This document shows positions 45,138-55,499 of a stretch of 64,000 nt of DNA, one piece after another (position 1 is the stretch's first letter; each line of letters starts with the position of its first letter). Position numbers and translations under genes: made by a program. The stretch spans positions 1,488,001-1,552,000 of the forward strand of contig NZ_CP085173.1 in the NCBI RefSeq assembly GCF_020616555.1. The letters are read 5' to 3'. Below the pieces are notes generated by a model. The model saw only the letters and a list, made by a program, of their open reading frames with translations. It was not told the DNA's origin and searched no databases. The DNA is from Streptomyces longhuiensis (GTDB lineage: Bacteria > Actinomycetota > Actinomycetes > Streptomycetales > Streptomycetaceae).

Positions 45138-46040
45138 TCACCGCATGTCGACGGGCCGCTCCTCGGACTCGAACGGGAAGCGACGGCGGAAGTCGTCGGC
45201 CGCGTCCTCCAGGGTGCAGAAGGAGACGCCCTCGTGCGCCGAGACGTACTCGATGAAGCGCTCCAGCATCAGCAGCACCTGGGGGCGGCCGGAGACGTCC
45301 GGGTGCAGGGTCACGGGGACGACCGCGTAGTCGAGCTCGCGGTGGACCCAGTCGAACTGGTCCTTCCAGTCCTGTTCGAGCGCGCGCGGGGACACGTAGC
45401 CGTGGCTGTTGTGGGAGTGCTTGTTGAACATCATGGGCGGGAGGTCGTCCACGTACCAGTTGCCGCAGAACTCGACGAGGTCGACCTCGTGACCGTGGAT
45501 GAGGGGCTTCATCCAGTCCTTCGCCTCGCCGGAGTAGTCGATCTTCGTCCACGAGTCGCCGACGCGGGCGTAGAAGGGGGTGAAGTCCCGGTAGTTCTGG
45601 GAGTGGTCGTAGGAGAAGCCGTACTTGTGGAGCAGTGCGGCGGTGGACTCGGACATCTCCCACCAGGGGGCGACGTAGCCCTTGGGCCTGCGGCCGGTGA
45701 ACTGTTCGATCAGTTCGACGGACTTCGCGAGGACGTCCTCCTCCTGCTGGGGAGACATCGCGATGGGGTTCTCGTGGCTGTAGCCGTGCGCGCCGATCTC
45801 ATGGCCCGCCTCGACGACCATGCGGGTCTGCTCGGGGAACGTCTCGATCGAGTGGCCGGGGATGAACCATGACGTGCGGATGCCGTGGCGTTCGAACAGC
45901 TTGAGCAGGCGGGGGGTGCCGATCTCGCCGGCGAAGACGCCGCGCTGGATGTCGTTCGGGGAGTCCTCGCCGCCGTAGCTGCCGAGCCAGCCGGCGACGG
46001 CGTCGACGTCGACTCCGAGGGCGATCTTGATGTCCTTCAT
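45138..46040 (-). CDS. Polysaccharide-deacetylase-family (PuuE/HpPgdA-like) protein
   Basis: A 300-residue NodB-fold enzyme. The catalytic and metal aspartates are in [12 protein letters not shown] (D11, D13) and the metal histidines H85 and H89 in [10 protein letters not shown]; the later motif [19 protein letters not shown] is also present. This cytoplasmic branch contains HpPgdA-like deacetylases and allantoinase-like amidohydrolases that act on small molecules rather than cell walls. It lies 16 bases after the racemase-GAF gene, so the same small substrate may be handled. Confidence 0.88.
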   Translation of the reverse strand: MKDIKIALGVDVDAVAGWLGSYGGEDSPNDIQRGVFAGEIGTPRLLKLFERHGIRTSWFIPGHSIETFPEQTRMVVEAGHEIGAHGYSHENPIAMSPQQEEDVLAKSVELIEQFTGRRPKGYVAPWWEMSESTAALLHKYGFSYDHSQNYRDFTPFYARVGDSWTKIDYSGEAKDWMKPLIHGHEVDLVEFCGNWYVDDLPPMMFNKHSHNSHGYVSPRALEQDWKDQFDWVHRELDYAVVPVTLHPDVSGRPQVLLMLERFIEYVSAHEGVSFCTLEDAADDFRRRFPFESEERPVDMR

Positions 46041-46056
46041 GGGGGCGGCTCCTAGC

Positions 46057-47211
46057 TCACAGGGCGGTACGGATACGGGCGACGGCGTCGTCGAGCGCGG
46101 CGGTGTCGGTGGGTGTCCAGTCGCGTTCGGCCATGCTGTGGACGGAGATCCATCCGGTCATGGCTCCGCCGGTCTCTACGGGGGCGAGCATCTGGGCCTG
46201 CACCCCGTAGACGTCGACGAGGGCCTGCGGCGGGTGCGGTTCCACGTGGAAGTGGGGCTGGATCAGGGGCTTCCGTCGCTGTTCGAGCCACACGACGGTG
46301 TTCAGGTTGCGCTGATCGAGCGACGCGTCGCGGCGGATCGGGCGGACGCCGGGGCGCAGCGCCTCTCCGGCGGTGAGGTCGACGTGCAGGCCGAGCTCGG
46401 GCAGGTCGACACGGAACGTGGTGCGGTCGGCGCCGGTCGCGGCGAGGAGGCCGGTGAGGGTGTCCTGGATCAGGGCCCGCAGGCCGCCCGAGCGGAGCAG
46501 GTCGCCGTGGCCGGTGAGGCGGGGCGCGGCGCCCGCGAGGTCGAGGGCCTTCCAGAGGGTGACGGTGACCGAGTCCAACACCGGTATGTGAAGGGCCTGT
46601 TCGAGGCGCTCTGCCTCCGACGCGCCGTGCACGTTCGTGCAGACGACGGCCACCGCGTGCGTGTCGCCCTCGGCGGCCTGCTCGATCCGGCGGGCGACGT
46701 CGGCGGCGGGGATCCGGGCGAAGGCCTCGTTGTCGTCCTCGCCGAACGGCTCCGCGAGGGAGCAGGTGATCCCCTCTTTCGCGTAGGTGTCGACGATCCG
46801 GTCGCACACGTCCCGGGTGTAGGGCAGCGCGAGCCCGAGGCGGGTGACGCCGTACGCGGCGCAGGCGTCGAGGAGGGCGAGCGTGGAGGTGGTGGCGGGG
46901 ATGCCGGTCTCGGCGGTGATCGCGGCGGCGAGTGCGCGGTCGCGTTCGATACCGAGCCATGAACCCGAGGTGCCGTTCCACGCGATGACGTCGACCTTGG
47001 CGTCGGCCAACTGGCGGGCCGCGGCCAGCATCGGGCCGGGGTCGAACTGGGCGTCGCTGTCCCCGTCCAGGGCGATCCGGGTGACCGGAACGCGCGCGAA
47101 GTGGGCGGTCGCGGCGTTCGTGCCGTGCAGGAGGGCGTAGGTCTCCGGCTCCAGTGCGGTGTTGGACGACGGTGTGAGCATCCCGAGGCGGGGCGGTGTG
47201 TGACTGGTCAT
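46057..47211 (-). CDS. AMDase/maleate-isomerase-family protein fused to a GAF domain
   Basis: A 384-residue protein with two parts. Residues 1-245 are an Asp/Glu racemase-fold domain. The segment [10 protein letters not shown] has Gly80 where maleate isomerases have the first catalytic cysteine (usual CTSGS), as in arylmalonate decarboxylase; the second cysteine is C191 in VVCTNVHGA. Residues about 250-384 form a GAF domain ([36 protein letters not shown]). One-cysteine members decarboxylate malonates or racemise; a GAF fusion suggests allosteric control by the substrate or product. ATG 47211 overlaps the stop of the MFS gene by four bases, so the transporter and this enzyme are coupled. Confidence 0.85.
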   Translation of the reverse strand: MTSHTPPRLGMLTPSSNTALEPETYALLHGTNAATAHFARVPVTRIALDGDSDAQFDPGPMLAAARQLADAKVDVIAWNGTSGSWLGIERDRALAAAITAETGIPATTSTLALLDACAAYGVTRLGLALPYTRDVCDRIVDTYAKEGITCSLAEPFGEDDNEAFARIPAADVARRIEQAAEGDTHAVAVVCTNVHGASEAERLEQALHIPVLDSVTVTLWKALDLAGAAPRLTGHGDLLRSGGLRALIQDTLTGLLAATGADRTTFRVDLPELGLHVDLTAGEALRPGVRPIRRDASLDQRNLNTVVWLEQRRKPLIQPHFHVEPHPPQALVDVYGVQAQMLAPVETGGAMTGWISVHSMAERDWTPTDTAALDDAVARIRTAL

Positions 47212-48545
47212 CGGGTGGCGAGCCTCCTGGAGTAGTCGATGACGAGGGACGAGACGGTGAACAGGACGCCGGCGCCGACGAAGTAGAGCAGCGCCCAGGT
47301 GTAGGAGCCGGTGCCGCCGACGATGAATCCGACGGCGATGGGCGTGACGATTCCGGCGATGTTGCCGGAGAGGTTCATGGCGGCGCCGACGACGCCCGCG
47401 TTGGCCCGCCCGCCGAGGATCGAGGGCAGGGACCAGTAGAGGCCGGCCCAGCGCAGGAAGAAGAGCACGACGGCGAGCAGCGCGACCGCGGTCAGGGCGT
47501 CGGGGACGAGGACGACGCCGAGGAGCCCGGCGACGACGGCGGCGCCGGCGATGCCCATCAGGGTGCGCATCACGCGGTTGGCTCCGGCGCCGGTGGCCTG
47601 CCAGCGGTCGGAGATCCAGCCGCCGGTCAGCTCGCCCACGAAGCCCGCGCCGAAGATGGCGAGGGTGGACCAGCCGATGGTCTTGATGTCGAAGCCCTTG
47701 GTCTCCGAGAGGTAGAGCGGGCCCCAGGTGAGGATGCCGTAGAAGACGCCGTTGAAGCCCATCCAGCCCAGGCACATGCCCCAGAACGAGCGGTACTTGA
47801 GGTAGGCGCCGAGACGGGCGCGCCGGTCGGTGCCGGCGGCGGCGTCCTCGGCGGCGTGGGCGCGGTCGATGTAGTCGGCCTCCGCCGCGTTGACGCGGCG
47901 ATGGGCGCGCGGGGTGTCGCGCAGGAACCACAGGGCGAAGAAGCCGATGGCCGCGGTGAGGACACCGGCGACGACGAAGCTGATGCGCCAGCTGCCGGTC
48001 CAGGCGATGAGTCCGGAGATGGCGATGCCGCCGAGTGCGGAGCCGAGCGGTGCGCCGCCGTCCATGAGTACGGCGCCGCGGCCGCGTTCCTTCGCGGGCA
48101 GCCAGTTGGCGTTGAGTTTGCCGCCGGCGGGCATGACCGGCGCCTCCACCGCGCCGAGGAGCAGGCGGAACCCGAGGAGGGAGCCGACGCCGGTGGCCGC
48201 GCCGGTGAGTCCCGTGGCGACGCCCCAGCCGACGCAGGCGCCGCCGGCCATGTAGCGGGGCCCGAAGCGGTCGATGAGCCAGCCGCTGGGGATCTGCATC
48301 AGGGCGTACGTCCAGAAGAACGCGCTGAGGACGAAGCCGGTGACCTCCTTGGAGAGGTGGAGGTCCTCGGTGATGAGCGGCAGCGCCACGGAGACGGAGC
48401 CGCGGTCGATGTAGTTGAGGGCCACGACGGCCAGGAGAAGGACGAAGACTTTCCAACGGGTGCGTGTGGGCCGGGCTGCGGGGGCGGGCCCCGCGTCGGC
48501 CCCGGTTCTTTCATCTGTGCTGTGTACGGGGTTGACCTGCGACAT
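47208..48545 (-). CDS. MFS transporter, anion:cation symporter type
   Basis: A 445-residue membrane protein of the ACS family (GarP/ExuT/NicT-like), with twelve segments and the signatures NYIDRGSVSVALP and PSGWLIDRFGPRYM. Members import organic acids such as glucarate, 4-hydroxyphenylacetate or nicotinate. It is coupled to the AMDase-GAF gene and divergent from a FadR-type GntR, so it should import the acid that the enzyme set degrades. Confidence 0.9.
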   Translation of the reverse strand: MSQVNPVHSTDERTGADAGPAPAARPTRTRWKVFVLLLAVVALNYIDRGSVSVALPLITEDLHLSKEVTGFVLSAFFWTYALMQIPSGWLIDRFGPRYMAGGACVGWGVATGLTGAATGVGSLLGFRLLLGAVEAPVMPAGGKLNANWLPAKERGRGAVLMDGGAPLGSALGGIAISGLIAWTGSWRISFVVAGVLTAAIGFFALWFLRDTPRAHRRVNAAEADYIDRAHAAEDAAAGTDRRARLGAYLKYRSFWGMCLGWMGFNGVFYGILTWGPLYLSETKGFDIKTIGWSTLAIFGAGFVGELTGGWISDRWQATGAGANRVMRTLMGIAGAAVVAGLLGVVLVPDALTAVALLAVVLFFLRWAGLYWSLPSILGGRANAGVVGAAMNLSGNIAGIVTPIAVGFIVGGTGSYTWALLYFVGAGVLFTVSSLVIDYSRRLATR

Positions 48546-48606
48546 GGCGGACCCTCGATTCGGCAGACTTCGGGTACGTGCTGACGTGCAACTTCCGCGC
48601 TATGGC

Positions 48607-48657
48607 ATACCAAACAATGAAGGGAACCCCAGGGCCTCGTCAAGCGTTTGGTATACC
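48607..48657. promoter_or_regulatory. ATACCAAAC/GTTTGGTAT operators of the GntR gene
   Basis: ATACCAAAC at 48607-48615 and its exact inverse GTTTGGTAT at 48646-48654 lie 39 bases apart; the second continues into the palindrome GGTATACC (48650-48657). Such TGGTATACCA cores are typical of FadR-subfamily GntR sites. The pair spans both divergent promoters and could support DNA looping. Confidence 0.65.
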
Positions 48658-48684
48658 GTAAGAGCAACTTTTCGGGGAGGACAC

Positions 48685-49365
48685 ATGACACAGGGCCAGA
48701 CCCGGGACACCACGTCCCCGACCGGGACGGGGTGGCTGCGCGACCAGGTCTGCGAGGGGATCCGCGACCAGATCATCGGCGGCAGGCTCAAGCCGGGCGA
48801 CCGCCTCGTCGAACGGGACGTGGCCGAGGAGTTCGGCGTCTCCCGCATCCCGGTGCGCGAGGCGATCCGCATCCTGATGAGCGAGGGGTTCCTCGAGGCC
48901 CTGTCCCCGCGGCGCATCGTCGTCAAGGAGCTGTCACGCCAGGACGTGGCGAACCTCTTCGACCTGCGCGAGGCACTTGAGGTCCTCGCGGCGCGCCGCG
49001 CGGCGGAGAACGCGGACGAGGTTCAACTACGGCACATGCAGCGCCTGTTGGAGAGTGCCCGCAAGGCCACGCTCGCCGGGCGCCCCGAGCGCGTGTCGCG
49101 CGCCAACACCGCGTTCCACCACCACATCGTCGAGATGGCGGGCAACGAACTCCTCGCCGCGACCCTCGAACCCCTGGAGGGCCGGCTGCGCTGGCTTTTC
49201 CATCAGATCGACGACCCCACGTCGGTGTGGGAGGAGCACCGCCGCCTCTACGAGACGATCGCCGCCGCCGACCCCGAGGCGGCGGCCGCGTGCGCGCTGC
49301 GGCATGTACGCCACTACAGGGAGGTGGCGCTGCGCCTCCTGTTCGACGCGCCCGACACCTACTGA
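48685..49365 (+). CDS. GntR-family regulator, FadR/FCD type
   Basis: A 226-residue regulator. The winged HTH covers about residues 15-80 (VCEGIRDQIIGGRLKPGDRL, FGVSRIPVREAIRILMSEGF) and an all-helical FCD ligand domain covers 90-215, with the metal-site residues in NTAFHHHIVEMAGN and the late ALRHVRHYREVAL. ATG 48685 has GGGGAGG at five bases. It is divergent from the catabolic set and shares the ATACC operators with it. Confidence 0.92.
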   Translation: MTQGQTRDTTSPTGTGWLRDQVCEGIRDQIIGGRLKPGDRLVERDVAEEFGVSRIPVREAIRILMSEGFLEALSPRRIVVKELSRQDVANLFDLREALEVLAARRAAENADEVQLRHMQRLLESARKATLAGRPERVSRANTAFHHHIVEMAGNELLAATLEPLEGRLRWLFHQIDDPTSVWEEHRRLYETIAAADPEAAAACALRHVRHYREVALRLLFDAPDTY

Positions 49366-49479
49366 GCCGCAGGGCCGGCCGCCACCGGTCGGCCACACGG
49401 CGCCACCCGCTCGAACATGGCTGCGGCGCAGGGGAGTTGGGCGTCGCGCCACTCGGAAAGACTCACGAGGCGCGGGCGG

Positions 49480-49992
49480 TCAGTGTCCCGCGAGGAGCTT
49501 CACCCCCACCACGCCGACCCCGATCACCGCGTCGACCACGGCCGCCAGGCTCGACGCGAGCAGCCCGCCGCCCATCCGGCGGCCGCCCTCGAAGCCCCAG
49601 GCGGCGAGGCCGGCGACACCCACGCCGGCCGCGATCCACAGAGCGACATCGAGGTCGAGGGCGCCCGTCGCGGACAGGGCGTCCATCACCAGCGGGCCGC
49701 CCGCGGACGACAGGAGAGGGCTGCTGACGTACAGCATGTGCCGCGCCTCGGCGCGCGCCGGGAACCGCTGGTGCACGACGCGGTGCGACTGCACGTCCGC
49801 CACCAGCGTGGCCAGCCACAGGCCGACCGCGGTACCCGTCACATAGGCGGCAGCGGTCCAGTGCCCGGTGTGCGGGTTCTGCGCGAGGCCCACGACCACC
49901 GCGAGCATCGTGATCGCGGCGTAGATGCGCTCCTTCAGCCGCTCGCGCAGGGTGTTGAGCAACTCCCCTTTTTTCTCCGTATTCACTGCCAT
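49480..49992 (-). CDS. Four-helix membrane protein of unknown function
   Basis: A 170-residue integral membrane protein. After a charged N-terminus (EKKGELLNTLRERLKERIY) there are about four hydrophobic segments (AAITMLAVVVGLA, AAAYVTGTAVGLWLATLVA, LDVALWIAAGVGVAGLAAW, LLASSLAAVVDAVIGVGVVG). The layout resembles VIT-like or DUF proteins common in Streptomyces, but I do not recognise the family. The gap 49366-49479 holds only a GGCCGGCC-rich imperfect dyad. Confidence 0.7.
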   Translation of the reverse strand: MAVNTEKKGELLNTLRERLKERIYAAITMLAVVVGLAQNPHTGHWTAAAYVTGTAVGLWLATLVADVQSHRVVHQRFPARAEARHMLYVSSPLLSSAGGPLVMDALSATGALDLDVALWIAAGVGVAGLAAWGFEGGRRMGGGLLASSLAAVVDAVIGVGVVGVKLLAGH

Positions 49993-50067
49993 GCGCGAAC
50001 AATAAATGCGGCGCCCGCCGGGAGATCGCTCCCGCCGGACGCCGCATCGGTGTCCGCCGTGATTCGC

Positions 50068-50856
50068 CTACGGCTTGCGCGCCACCACGGCGTAGATTCC
50101 GCCGTCCTCCGGGCGCGGGGCGACCGTGCCCCGGAACCACTCCGTCGCCGTCACCAGGCCCGGCTCCACGAGTTCGAGCCCCTCGAAGAAGCGGCCGACC
50201 CCGTCCCGCGAACGGAACCCGAGCTCGATCCCGCCCTTGGCGTACTCGGCCGCCACCTGCGCGGAAAGCTCCGGGAAGATGTCGGACGACGCGTGCGACA
50301 GCACGAGGTAACTGCCGGAGGGCAGCGCTTCCACCAGGGTGGAGACGATGTCGTACGGCTCCTGCTCGCCGGGCAGGAAGTGCATGAGCGCGATGAGCGA
50401 GAGCGCGATCGGCCGGTCGAAGTCGAGCAGCTTGCGGGCGTGGTCGAGGATCTCCCGGGGCGCGCGCACATCCCCCTGGACGTAGTCGGTCATGCCCTCG
50501 GGGCTGCTGACCAGCAGGGCCTCGGCGTGCCGCAGCACGATGGGGTCGTTGTCCGTGTAGACGACGCGCGACTCGGGGCGGATCCCCTGGACGATCTGGT
50601 GCAGGTTCGGCGCGGTCGGGATCCCGGTGCCGATGTCGAGGAACTGGTCGACACCGTTGCCTGCCAGCCACGCGACGGCGCGGTGCATGAACTCCCGGTT
50701 CTGGCGCGCCGCGTCCCGCGCCTGGGGAGGCAGTTGCTCCCCCACCTCCTCGTCGACGGGGTAGTTGTCCTTGCCGCCGAGGAGATAGTCGTAGACACGG
50801 GCCGGGTGGGGCTTGCTGGTGTCTATCCGGGGGCTGGGTGGTGTCTCTGCCGTCAT
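50068..50856 (-). CDS. SAM-dependent methyltransferase (DUF574 type)
   Basis: A 262-residue protein of the SAM-dependent methyltransferase family (former DUF574) that is strongly expanded in Streptomyces. The N-terminal HPARVYDYLLGGKDNYPVD segment is diagnostic, and motif I is FLDIGTGIPTAPNLHQIV. Some members act in morphological development or secondary metabolism; the substrate is unknown. ATG 50856 is used; GTG-in-frame codons further up are less likely. Confidence 0.92.
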   Translation of the reverse strand: MTAETPPSPRIDTSKPHPARVYDYLLGGKDNYPVDEEVGEQLPPQARDAARQNREFMHRAVAWLAGNGVDQFLDIGTGIPTAPNLHQIVQGIRPESRVVYTDNDPIVLRHAEALLVSSPEGMTDYVQGDVRAPREILDHARKLLDFDRPIALSLIALMHFLPGEQEPYDIVSTLVEALPSGSYLVLSHASSDIFPELSAQVAAEYAKGGIELGFRSRDGVGRFFEGLELVEPGLVTATEWFRGTVAPRPEDGGIYAVVARKP

Positions 50857-50922
50857 GGCCACGCAGTCTGCCACAGCAACTCGCTTGTCAGTACGGACGA
50901 TTGGCGGGCGACCTGCGGAGGG

Positions 50923-52362
50923 TCAGCTCACACCGACCGATGTGTCGTCGACGACGAACGACGTCTGGAGGGTGGACCCTTCCGTGCCGGTCAGTTTCAC
51001 GGTCACCGACTGACCCGCGTACGCGCCCAGGTCGAACGTCTTGAGCGCGTAGCCCGAGGCCGCGTCGAGGTTGGAGTACGTGCCGAGCGTCGACAGGACG
51101 GTGCCGCCGCTGTTGAGGACCTGCACCTTGAGGGTGTCGTACGCCGTGGTGGTCGTGGTCTCGGCCGTGTCGATGTGGAGGTAGAGGCTGAGGGTGGCCG
51201 CGCAGCCGGTCGGGATGTTCACCGTCTGCGACAGGGTGTCGGTGTGGGCCGAGCCGTAACCGTTCATCCAGGCCTTGTAGGTGCCGGTGCGCGCGGGTTC
51301 GCCGGTGTCGTCGGTGATGACGCCGCTGGAGGCGGTCCAGGTGGTGCTGCCCGACTCGAAGCCCGGGTTGCCGAGGAGCTGGGCGGCGGTGCAGGTGCCG
51401 CCGCCACCCCCGCTGCTGCCGGTGGCACCGGAGAGCCACTCGGTGGCGTTCAGGGCGAGGGGCGCGTTCGTGCCCGCCGGGTCGTTCCAGCCGTCGTAGA
51501 GCGTGTTGCCCGACTGGCCCGTACCGTCGTCGATCGGGGAGCTGTCGCCCCAGAACGCGACGCGGCCGCTGCCGAACGTGCTGGTGGCGAAGAAGGCGCC
51601 CGTGTTGCCGGAGGAACCGGTGCGGTAGACGAGGCCCTTGACCGAGGAGTTGTCGGCCGGCTTGAGCGTGGCCGTGGTGCCGCTGCGGATGATGCTGCCG
51701 CCGACCTTGCCGAACGACCCGTTGATGACGGGGTCGGAGGTGGAGGTGATGGCCTTCGGGTTGTCGGTGCTGATGCTCAGCGTGTCGACGGAGAAGCCGA
51801 ACGGATCCGTGGAGTCGACGGAGTTGTCGGTCATGAGGTCGTTGATGACCTCGACCGCGTCGATGCCGTCGTTGTTGCGGTCCGCGCCGGTGTGGTCGGA
51901 GATGAGGAAGAGGCCGCCGCCGTTCTGGACGAACTTCATGACGGCGGTCTTCTCCGCCGCGCTGAGCAGCACGTTCGGCTCGGGCAGCACGAACGTGTCG
52001 AAGTTCTTGAGGTCCAGGGCCGACGAGGTCCCGTACGTGATGGTGTTGCCCGACGGCAGTGTCTTGAGCGCGTAGTCGCCGGTCTTCTGGAGGCCCACGC
52101 CCCATGCGGAGAGCGCGCCCGTCCAGTCGTTCTCGGCCGAGGGGGTCGCGTCCTGGCCGAGCGGGTCGGGCTGGCTGGTGCCGATGATCCAGTCGGCGTT
52201 GCCGGCGGTCTCGGCCTTGGTGTTGTCGAAGAGCACGCGGTGGGGCGTCGCGGCGGCGGCCGGGGCCGCACCGGCCTGACCTGCCGTCACACCGGCGAGG
52301 AGCATTCCGAAGACGGCGGCCGCGCAGGCGACGCGGCGGCGGGGACGTCTGGATCCGAGCAT
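50923..52362 (-). CDS. Secreted protein with GATase-like and C-terminal beta-sandwich domains
   Basis: A 479-residue exported protein. The signal peptide is about residues 1-33 ([20 protein letters not shown], cleavage near AGAAPA). Residues 40-310 form a Rossmann-like domain ([38 protein letters not shown]) of the kind seen in IFT52/DUF4350 and ThuA-like proteins. After a Ser/Gly linker, residues 330-479 form a carbohydrate-binding-like beta-sandwich ([20 protein letters not shown]). No catalytic motif is evident. It may bind or process extracellular glycans. ATG 52362 follows GGAGG at eight bases. Confidence 0.75.
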   Translation of the reverse strand: MLGSRRPRRRVACAAAVFGMLLAGVTAGQAGAAPAAAATPHRVLFDNTKAETAGNADWIIGTSQPDPLGQDATPSAENDWTGALSAWGVGLQKTGDYALKTLPSGNTITYGTSSALDLKNFDTFVLPEPNVLLSAAEKTAVMKFVQNGGGLFLISDHTGADRNNDGIDAVEVINDLMTDNSVDSTDPFGFSVDTLSISTDNPKAITSTSDPVINGSFGKVGGSIIRSGTTATLKPADNSSVKGLVYRTGSSGNTGAFFATSTFGSGRVAFWGDSSPIDDGTGQSGNTLYDGWNDPAGTNAPLALNATEWLSGATGSSGGGGGTCTAAQLLGNPGFESGSTTWTASSGVITDDTGEPARTGTYKAWMNGYGSAHTDTLSQTVNIPTGCAATLSLYLHIDTAETTTTTAYDTLKVQVLNSGGTVLSTLGTYSNLDAASGYALKTFDLGAYAGQSVTVKLTGTEGSTLQTSFVVDDTSVGVS

Positions 52363-52493
52363 CCGTCATACCTCCGTGAGGGGTGGGGAGAAGGCGGTGC
52401 GGGCGTCGAGTCTGCGCGCGTAGAACACCCACCGTGCGGAGGGAGAGCCACGCGTAATTGAACAGTACATGGCAAGTTGGTGGCACCGACAGG

Positions 52494-53366
52494 TCACTGC
52501 AGACCGATACGCCGCGCGATCTCCTCGGTGTGCCGCAGCCGCGCCGGCGCGTCCTCGCCGAGAGCCCCGACGACTCCGGCGACGACGGTCTCGATCACGG
52601 CGAGGGTCGGCACGAAGCTGTCGTACGGCGACGGCGTCGTGACGAGGCTGGTCAGCACCACCTCGGCGTGCGCGGAGACCGGGGAAAGCCACCTGTCCGT
52701 GAACAGGACGACCTTTCCCCCCTGCCGCACGGCGAGTTCGGCCATGGTGACCTTGTCCTGCTCGTAGCGGCGGAAGTCGAAGACGACGAGGACGTCACGA
52801 CGGGTGAGCGAACCCAGGGCCGCGGTGCGCTCCACGTCGAGAGCGGGCAGCAGTTTGACGTCGTCACGCAGTTGCATCAGATGCAGGCCCAGGTAGTGGG
52901 CGAAGAGATGGGTGAAGCGCCCGCCGGCCAGGAGGACGCGCCGCTTTCCGTCTGCCAGCAGGGAGACGGCGCGTTCCAGGTCGTGGGGCGGGAGCTCGGC
53001 GAGTGTCTGGGCCACGGCCGAGCTGAAGACGCTGCCGCCCCGCTGGATCAGGGAGTTCTCACCGTCCGGCGTCTCGGCGAAGCTGCCGTGGTCGGCGGAC
53101 TGGTACAGGGACAGGGGCGAGGCGTTGCGCTCGTCGAGCTCCTCGCGCAGGGCGGTCTGGAAGTCGGGAAACCCTTTGTAGCCGATCCGGTTGACGAAGC
53201 GGATGACGGTGGGGGCGCTCACCGCAGCCCGATCGGCGAGAACGGCGATGGTCTCGAACCCGGCGGAGGGGTAGTTGGCCAGGAGGACGCGAGCGACCTT
53301 GCGTTCGGCGGGACTGAGGTCGCCCAGCTTCTGCCGGATCACGTCGGCGAGTGCGCCGGAGGCCAT
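52494..53366 (-). CDS. MurR/RpiR-family regulator with SIS domain
   Basis: A 290-residue regulator. The HTH_6 domain is at about residues 8-82 (LSPAERKVARVLLANYPSAG, AVSAPTVIRFVNRIGYKGF) and the sugar-isomerase SIS domain at 120-260. RpiR regulators usually sense phosphosugars. It lies 157 bases downstream of the M20 peptidase on the same strand and may control the adjoining ABC transporter set. Confidence 0.92.
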   Translation of the reverse strand: MASGALADVIRQKLGDLSPAERKVARVLLANYPSAGFETIAVLADRAAVSAPTVIRFVNRIGYKGFPDFQTALREELDERNASPLSLYQSADHGSFAETPDGENSLIQRGGSVFSSAVAQTLAELPPHDLERAVSLLADGKRRVLLAGGRFTHLFAHYLGLHLMQLRDDVKLLPALDVERTAALGSLTRRDVLVVFDFRRYEQDKVTMAELAVRQGGKVVLFTDRWLSPVSAHAEVVLTSLVTTPSPYDSFVPTLAVIETVVAGVVGALGEDAPARLRHTEEIARRIGLQ

Positions 53367-53523
53367 CGTGGGTTCCTTTCGCTTCGTCGGCGGGCGGGGG
53401 CCCGTGCGGCGAGCCTAACGCCGTGGGCCGGGGCCGGGTTCCCGGCCTCGACCGAGTCGACAGAGGGCTCCCGCACCGGCCAACGGCGCGATCAAACCGG
53501 TGCGGGAGCGTCATGGGGCCGCG

Positions 53524-54738
53524 TCAGTCGCCGCGACTGTCGCCGAGGTCGGCGATCAGCTCGGCCAGCAGGGCGACACGGCCGGGGACCGAGGCGGTGT
53601 CCAGCCATTCCTCGGGGGTGTGATCCGCGCCGCCGACCGGCCCGAGGCCGTCGAGGGTCGGTACTCCGCAGCCGGCGATGGTGTTCGCGTCACCCACCCC
53701 ACCCGTCGCCGCCGCGCCGAAGGCCAGCCCGAGACGTGCTCCGATGTCCCGGGCCCGGCCGAGCATGCGCCGGGAGGCGTCGGTGTCCTCCATCGGCGGG
53801 CAGGAGTCCAGCTCCTCGACCTCGGCGCCGGTGCCGGGGACGGCGGGCCTTGCGGCGATCGCCCGGAGCGCTGCGACGGCCTCGCGCATGCCGTCGTCCG
53901 TGGCGGAGCGCACTTCGACGAGGAGCTCCGCGGCAGGGCAGACGATGTTGAACCGGCTGCCCGCGCGGACGACGCCGACGTTGACGGTGACACCGTCCCA
54001 GCGGCCGTTCAGCGCCTGGACGGCGACGACGAGGTGGGCGGCGGCCAGGGCGGCGTTGGCTCCCCGCTCGGGTTCGATGCCCGCGTGGGCCGCGCGCCCG
54101 GTGACAGCGATCCTGAAATCCGCCACCCCCTTACGGGCGATGACCAGGTCACCGTTCTCACGGGCGCATTCGAGAGCCAGGGCGTAGTGCGCGCCTTCGG
54201 CGGCCCGCCGGGTGAGCGGTCTGCTCACGGGGGAGCCGATCTCCTCGTCGGGAGTGGCGAGGAAGACGAGTTCCGCGTAGTCCTCCCGGCCGGCTCGGTT
54301 CAGTATCTCGACCGCGGCGAGCCCTGCGACCAGGCCGCCCTTGTCGTCGCTCACCCCCGGGCCGTGGGCGAGGGATCCCTCGACGGTGAAAGGCCGTTCG
54401 GCGGCGGCGCCGTCGTCGAAGACGGTGTCCATGTGCGCGGCCAGCAGGATCCTGCGGCCCCCGTCGGCGACGGCGAGGCGGCCCTGTCTGCGGCCGACGA
54501 GGGCGTCGCCGACGCGATGGCCGTGGGCCGGCGGCAACGGCACCCGTTCGACGTCGAAGCCCAGGAGGGCGAGACGGGCTCCGACCAGGTCGGCGACCCG
54601 GTCGACACCGTCGGCACTGTGGGACCCCGAGTCGACGGCGACGAGTGCGGCGAGGTCCGCGAGGTAGCGCTCCTGGTGCGCGTGGGCGTGGGCCAGCAGC
54701 GTCTCGTCGCCGGACCACTGCCGTGCGGGGGCGTTCAC
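53524..54738 (-). CDS. M20-family metallopeptidase (carboxypeptidase G2-like)
   Basis: A 404-residue cytoplasmic peptidase. Zinc ligands and base are in [20 protein letters not shown] and TPDEEIGSP, with the late ligand histidine in [10 protein letters not shown]; the lid dimerisation domain lies between about residues 190 and 310. The family cleaves C-terminal amino acids from N-acyl or folate-type conjugates. GTG 54738 overlaps the ATPase gene stop by four bases, so peptide or N-acyl amino acid uptake and cleavage appear coupled. Confidence 0.9.
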   Translation of the reverse strand: MNAPARQWSGDETLLAHAHAHQERYLADLAALVAVDSGSHSADGVDRVADLVGARLALLGFDVERVPLPPAHGHRVGDALVGRRQGRLAVADGGRRILLAAHMDTVFDDGAAAERPFTVEGSLAHGPGVSDDKGGLVAGLAAVEILNRAGREDYAELVFLATPDEEIGSPVSRPLTRRAAEGAHYALALECARENGDLVIARKGVADFRIAVTGRAAHAGIEPERGANAALAAAHLVVAVQALNGRWDGVTVNVGVVRAGSRFNIVCPAAELLVEVRSATDDGMREAVAALRAIAARPAVPGTGAEVEELDSCPPMEDTDASRRMLGRARDIGARLGLAFGAAATGGVGDANTIAGCGVPTLDGLGPVGGADHTPEEWLDTASVPGRVALLAELIADLGDSRGD

Positions 54739-55499
54739 AGGACCTTCGAGAGGAAGGTCCGGGTGCGTTCCTGTTCCGGTTCGGCGAGAACGCGCCGGGG
54801 GTCTCCGGACTCGACGACGACGCCTTCGTCCATGAACACCGCGAGGTCGGCGACCTCGCGCGCGAAGCCGATCTCGTGGGTGACGACGACCATCGTCATG
54901 CCGTCCTCGGCAAGTCCTCGCATGACGTCGAGCACGTCGCCGACGAGCTCGGGGTCGAGCGCGGACGTCGGCTCGTCGAACAACATGAGTTTCGGCTTCA
55001 TCGCCAGGGCACGGGCGATGGCGACGCGTTGCTGCTGGCCGCCCGAGAGCTGGGCCGGGTAGTGGCCGGCCCGGTCGGCGAGCCCGACCTGGCGCAGGAG
55101 GCGCAGCGCGTCGTCCCGGGCCTCCGTCCTGCCGGTGCCCGCGACCTTGACGGGGGCTTCCATGACGTTCTCCAGGGCGGTGAGGTGCGGGAACAGGTTG
55201 AACCGCTGGAACACCATGCCGATGTCACGGCGCCGCGCGGCCACCTCGCGTTCGCGCAACTCGTGGAGGCGGGAGCCCTGTTCGCGGTAGCCGACCGGCT
55301 CCCCGTCGACGGAGAGCCTGCCACCGTCCGCCCTCTCCAGGTGATTGATGCAGCGAAGGAAGGTGGACTTGCCCGACCCCGACGGCCCCAACAGGCAGCA
55401 CACCTGGCCGCGTTCGACCGTCAGGTCGATACCCTTGAGGACCTGCAGCTTCCCGAAGTGCTTGCGCACGCCCTCGGCGTGCACCATGGGCGCGCTCAA
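54735..55499 (-). CDS. Polar amino-acid ABC transporter ATPase
   Basis: A 254-residue ATP-binding subunit. Walker A is GPSGSGKST (38-46), the signature is LSGGQQQR and Walker B is [13 protein letters not shown], with the switch histidine in [13 protein letters not shown] 55499 is chosen because AAGGAGG lies about eight bases upstream and it overlaps the permease stop as TTGA; ATG 55487 lacks such a site. It powers the GlnQ-type importer encoded upstream. Confidence 0.92.
   Translation of the reverse strand: MSAPMVHAEGVRKHFGKLQVLKGIDLTVERGQVCCLLGPSGSGKSTFLRCINHLERADGGRLSVDGEPVGYREQGSRLHELREREVAARRRDIGMVFQRFNLFPHLTALENVMEAPVKVAGTGRTEARDDALRLLRQVGLADRAGHYPAQLSGGQQQRVAIARALAMKPKLMLFDEPTSALDPELVGDVLDVMRGLAEDGMTMVVVTHEIGFAREVADLAVFMDEGVVVESGDPRRVLAEPEQERTRTFLSKVL

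Noticed and set aside
46057..48456. A 799-residue version of the AMDase-GAF protein
   Set aside because: The upstream part is a wrong-frame reading of the MFS gene; ATG 47211 overlaps its stop.
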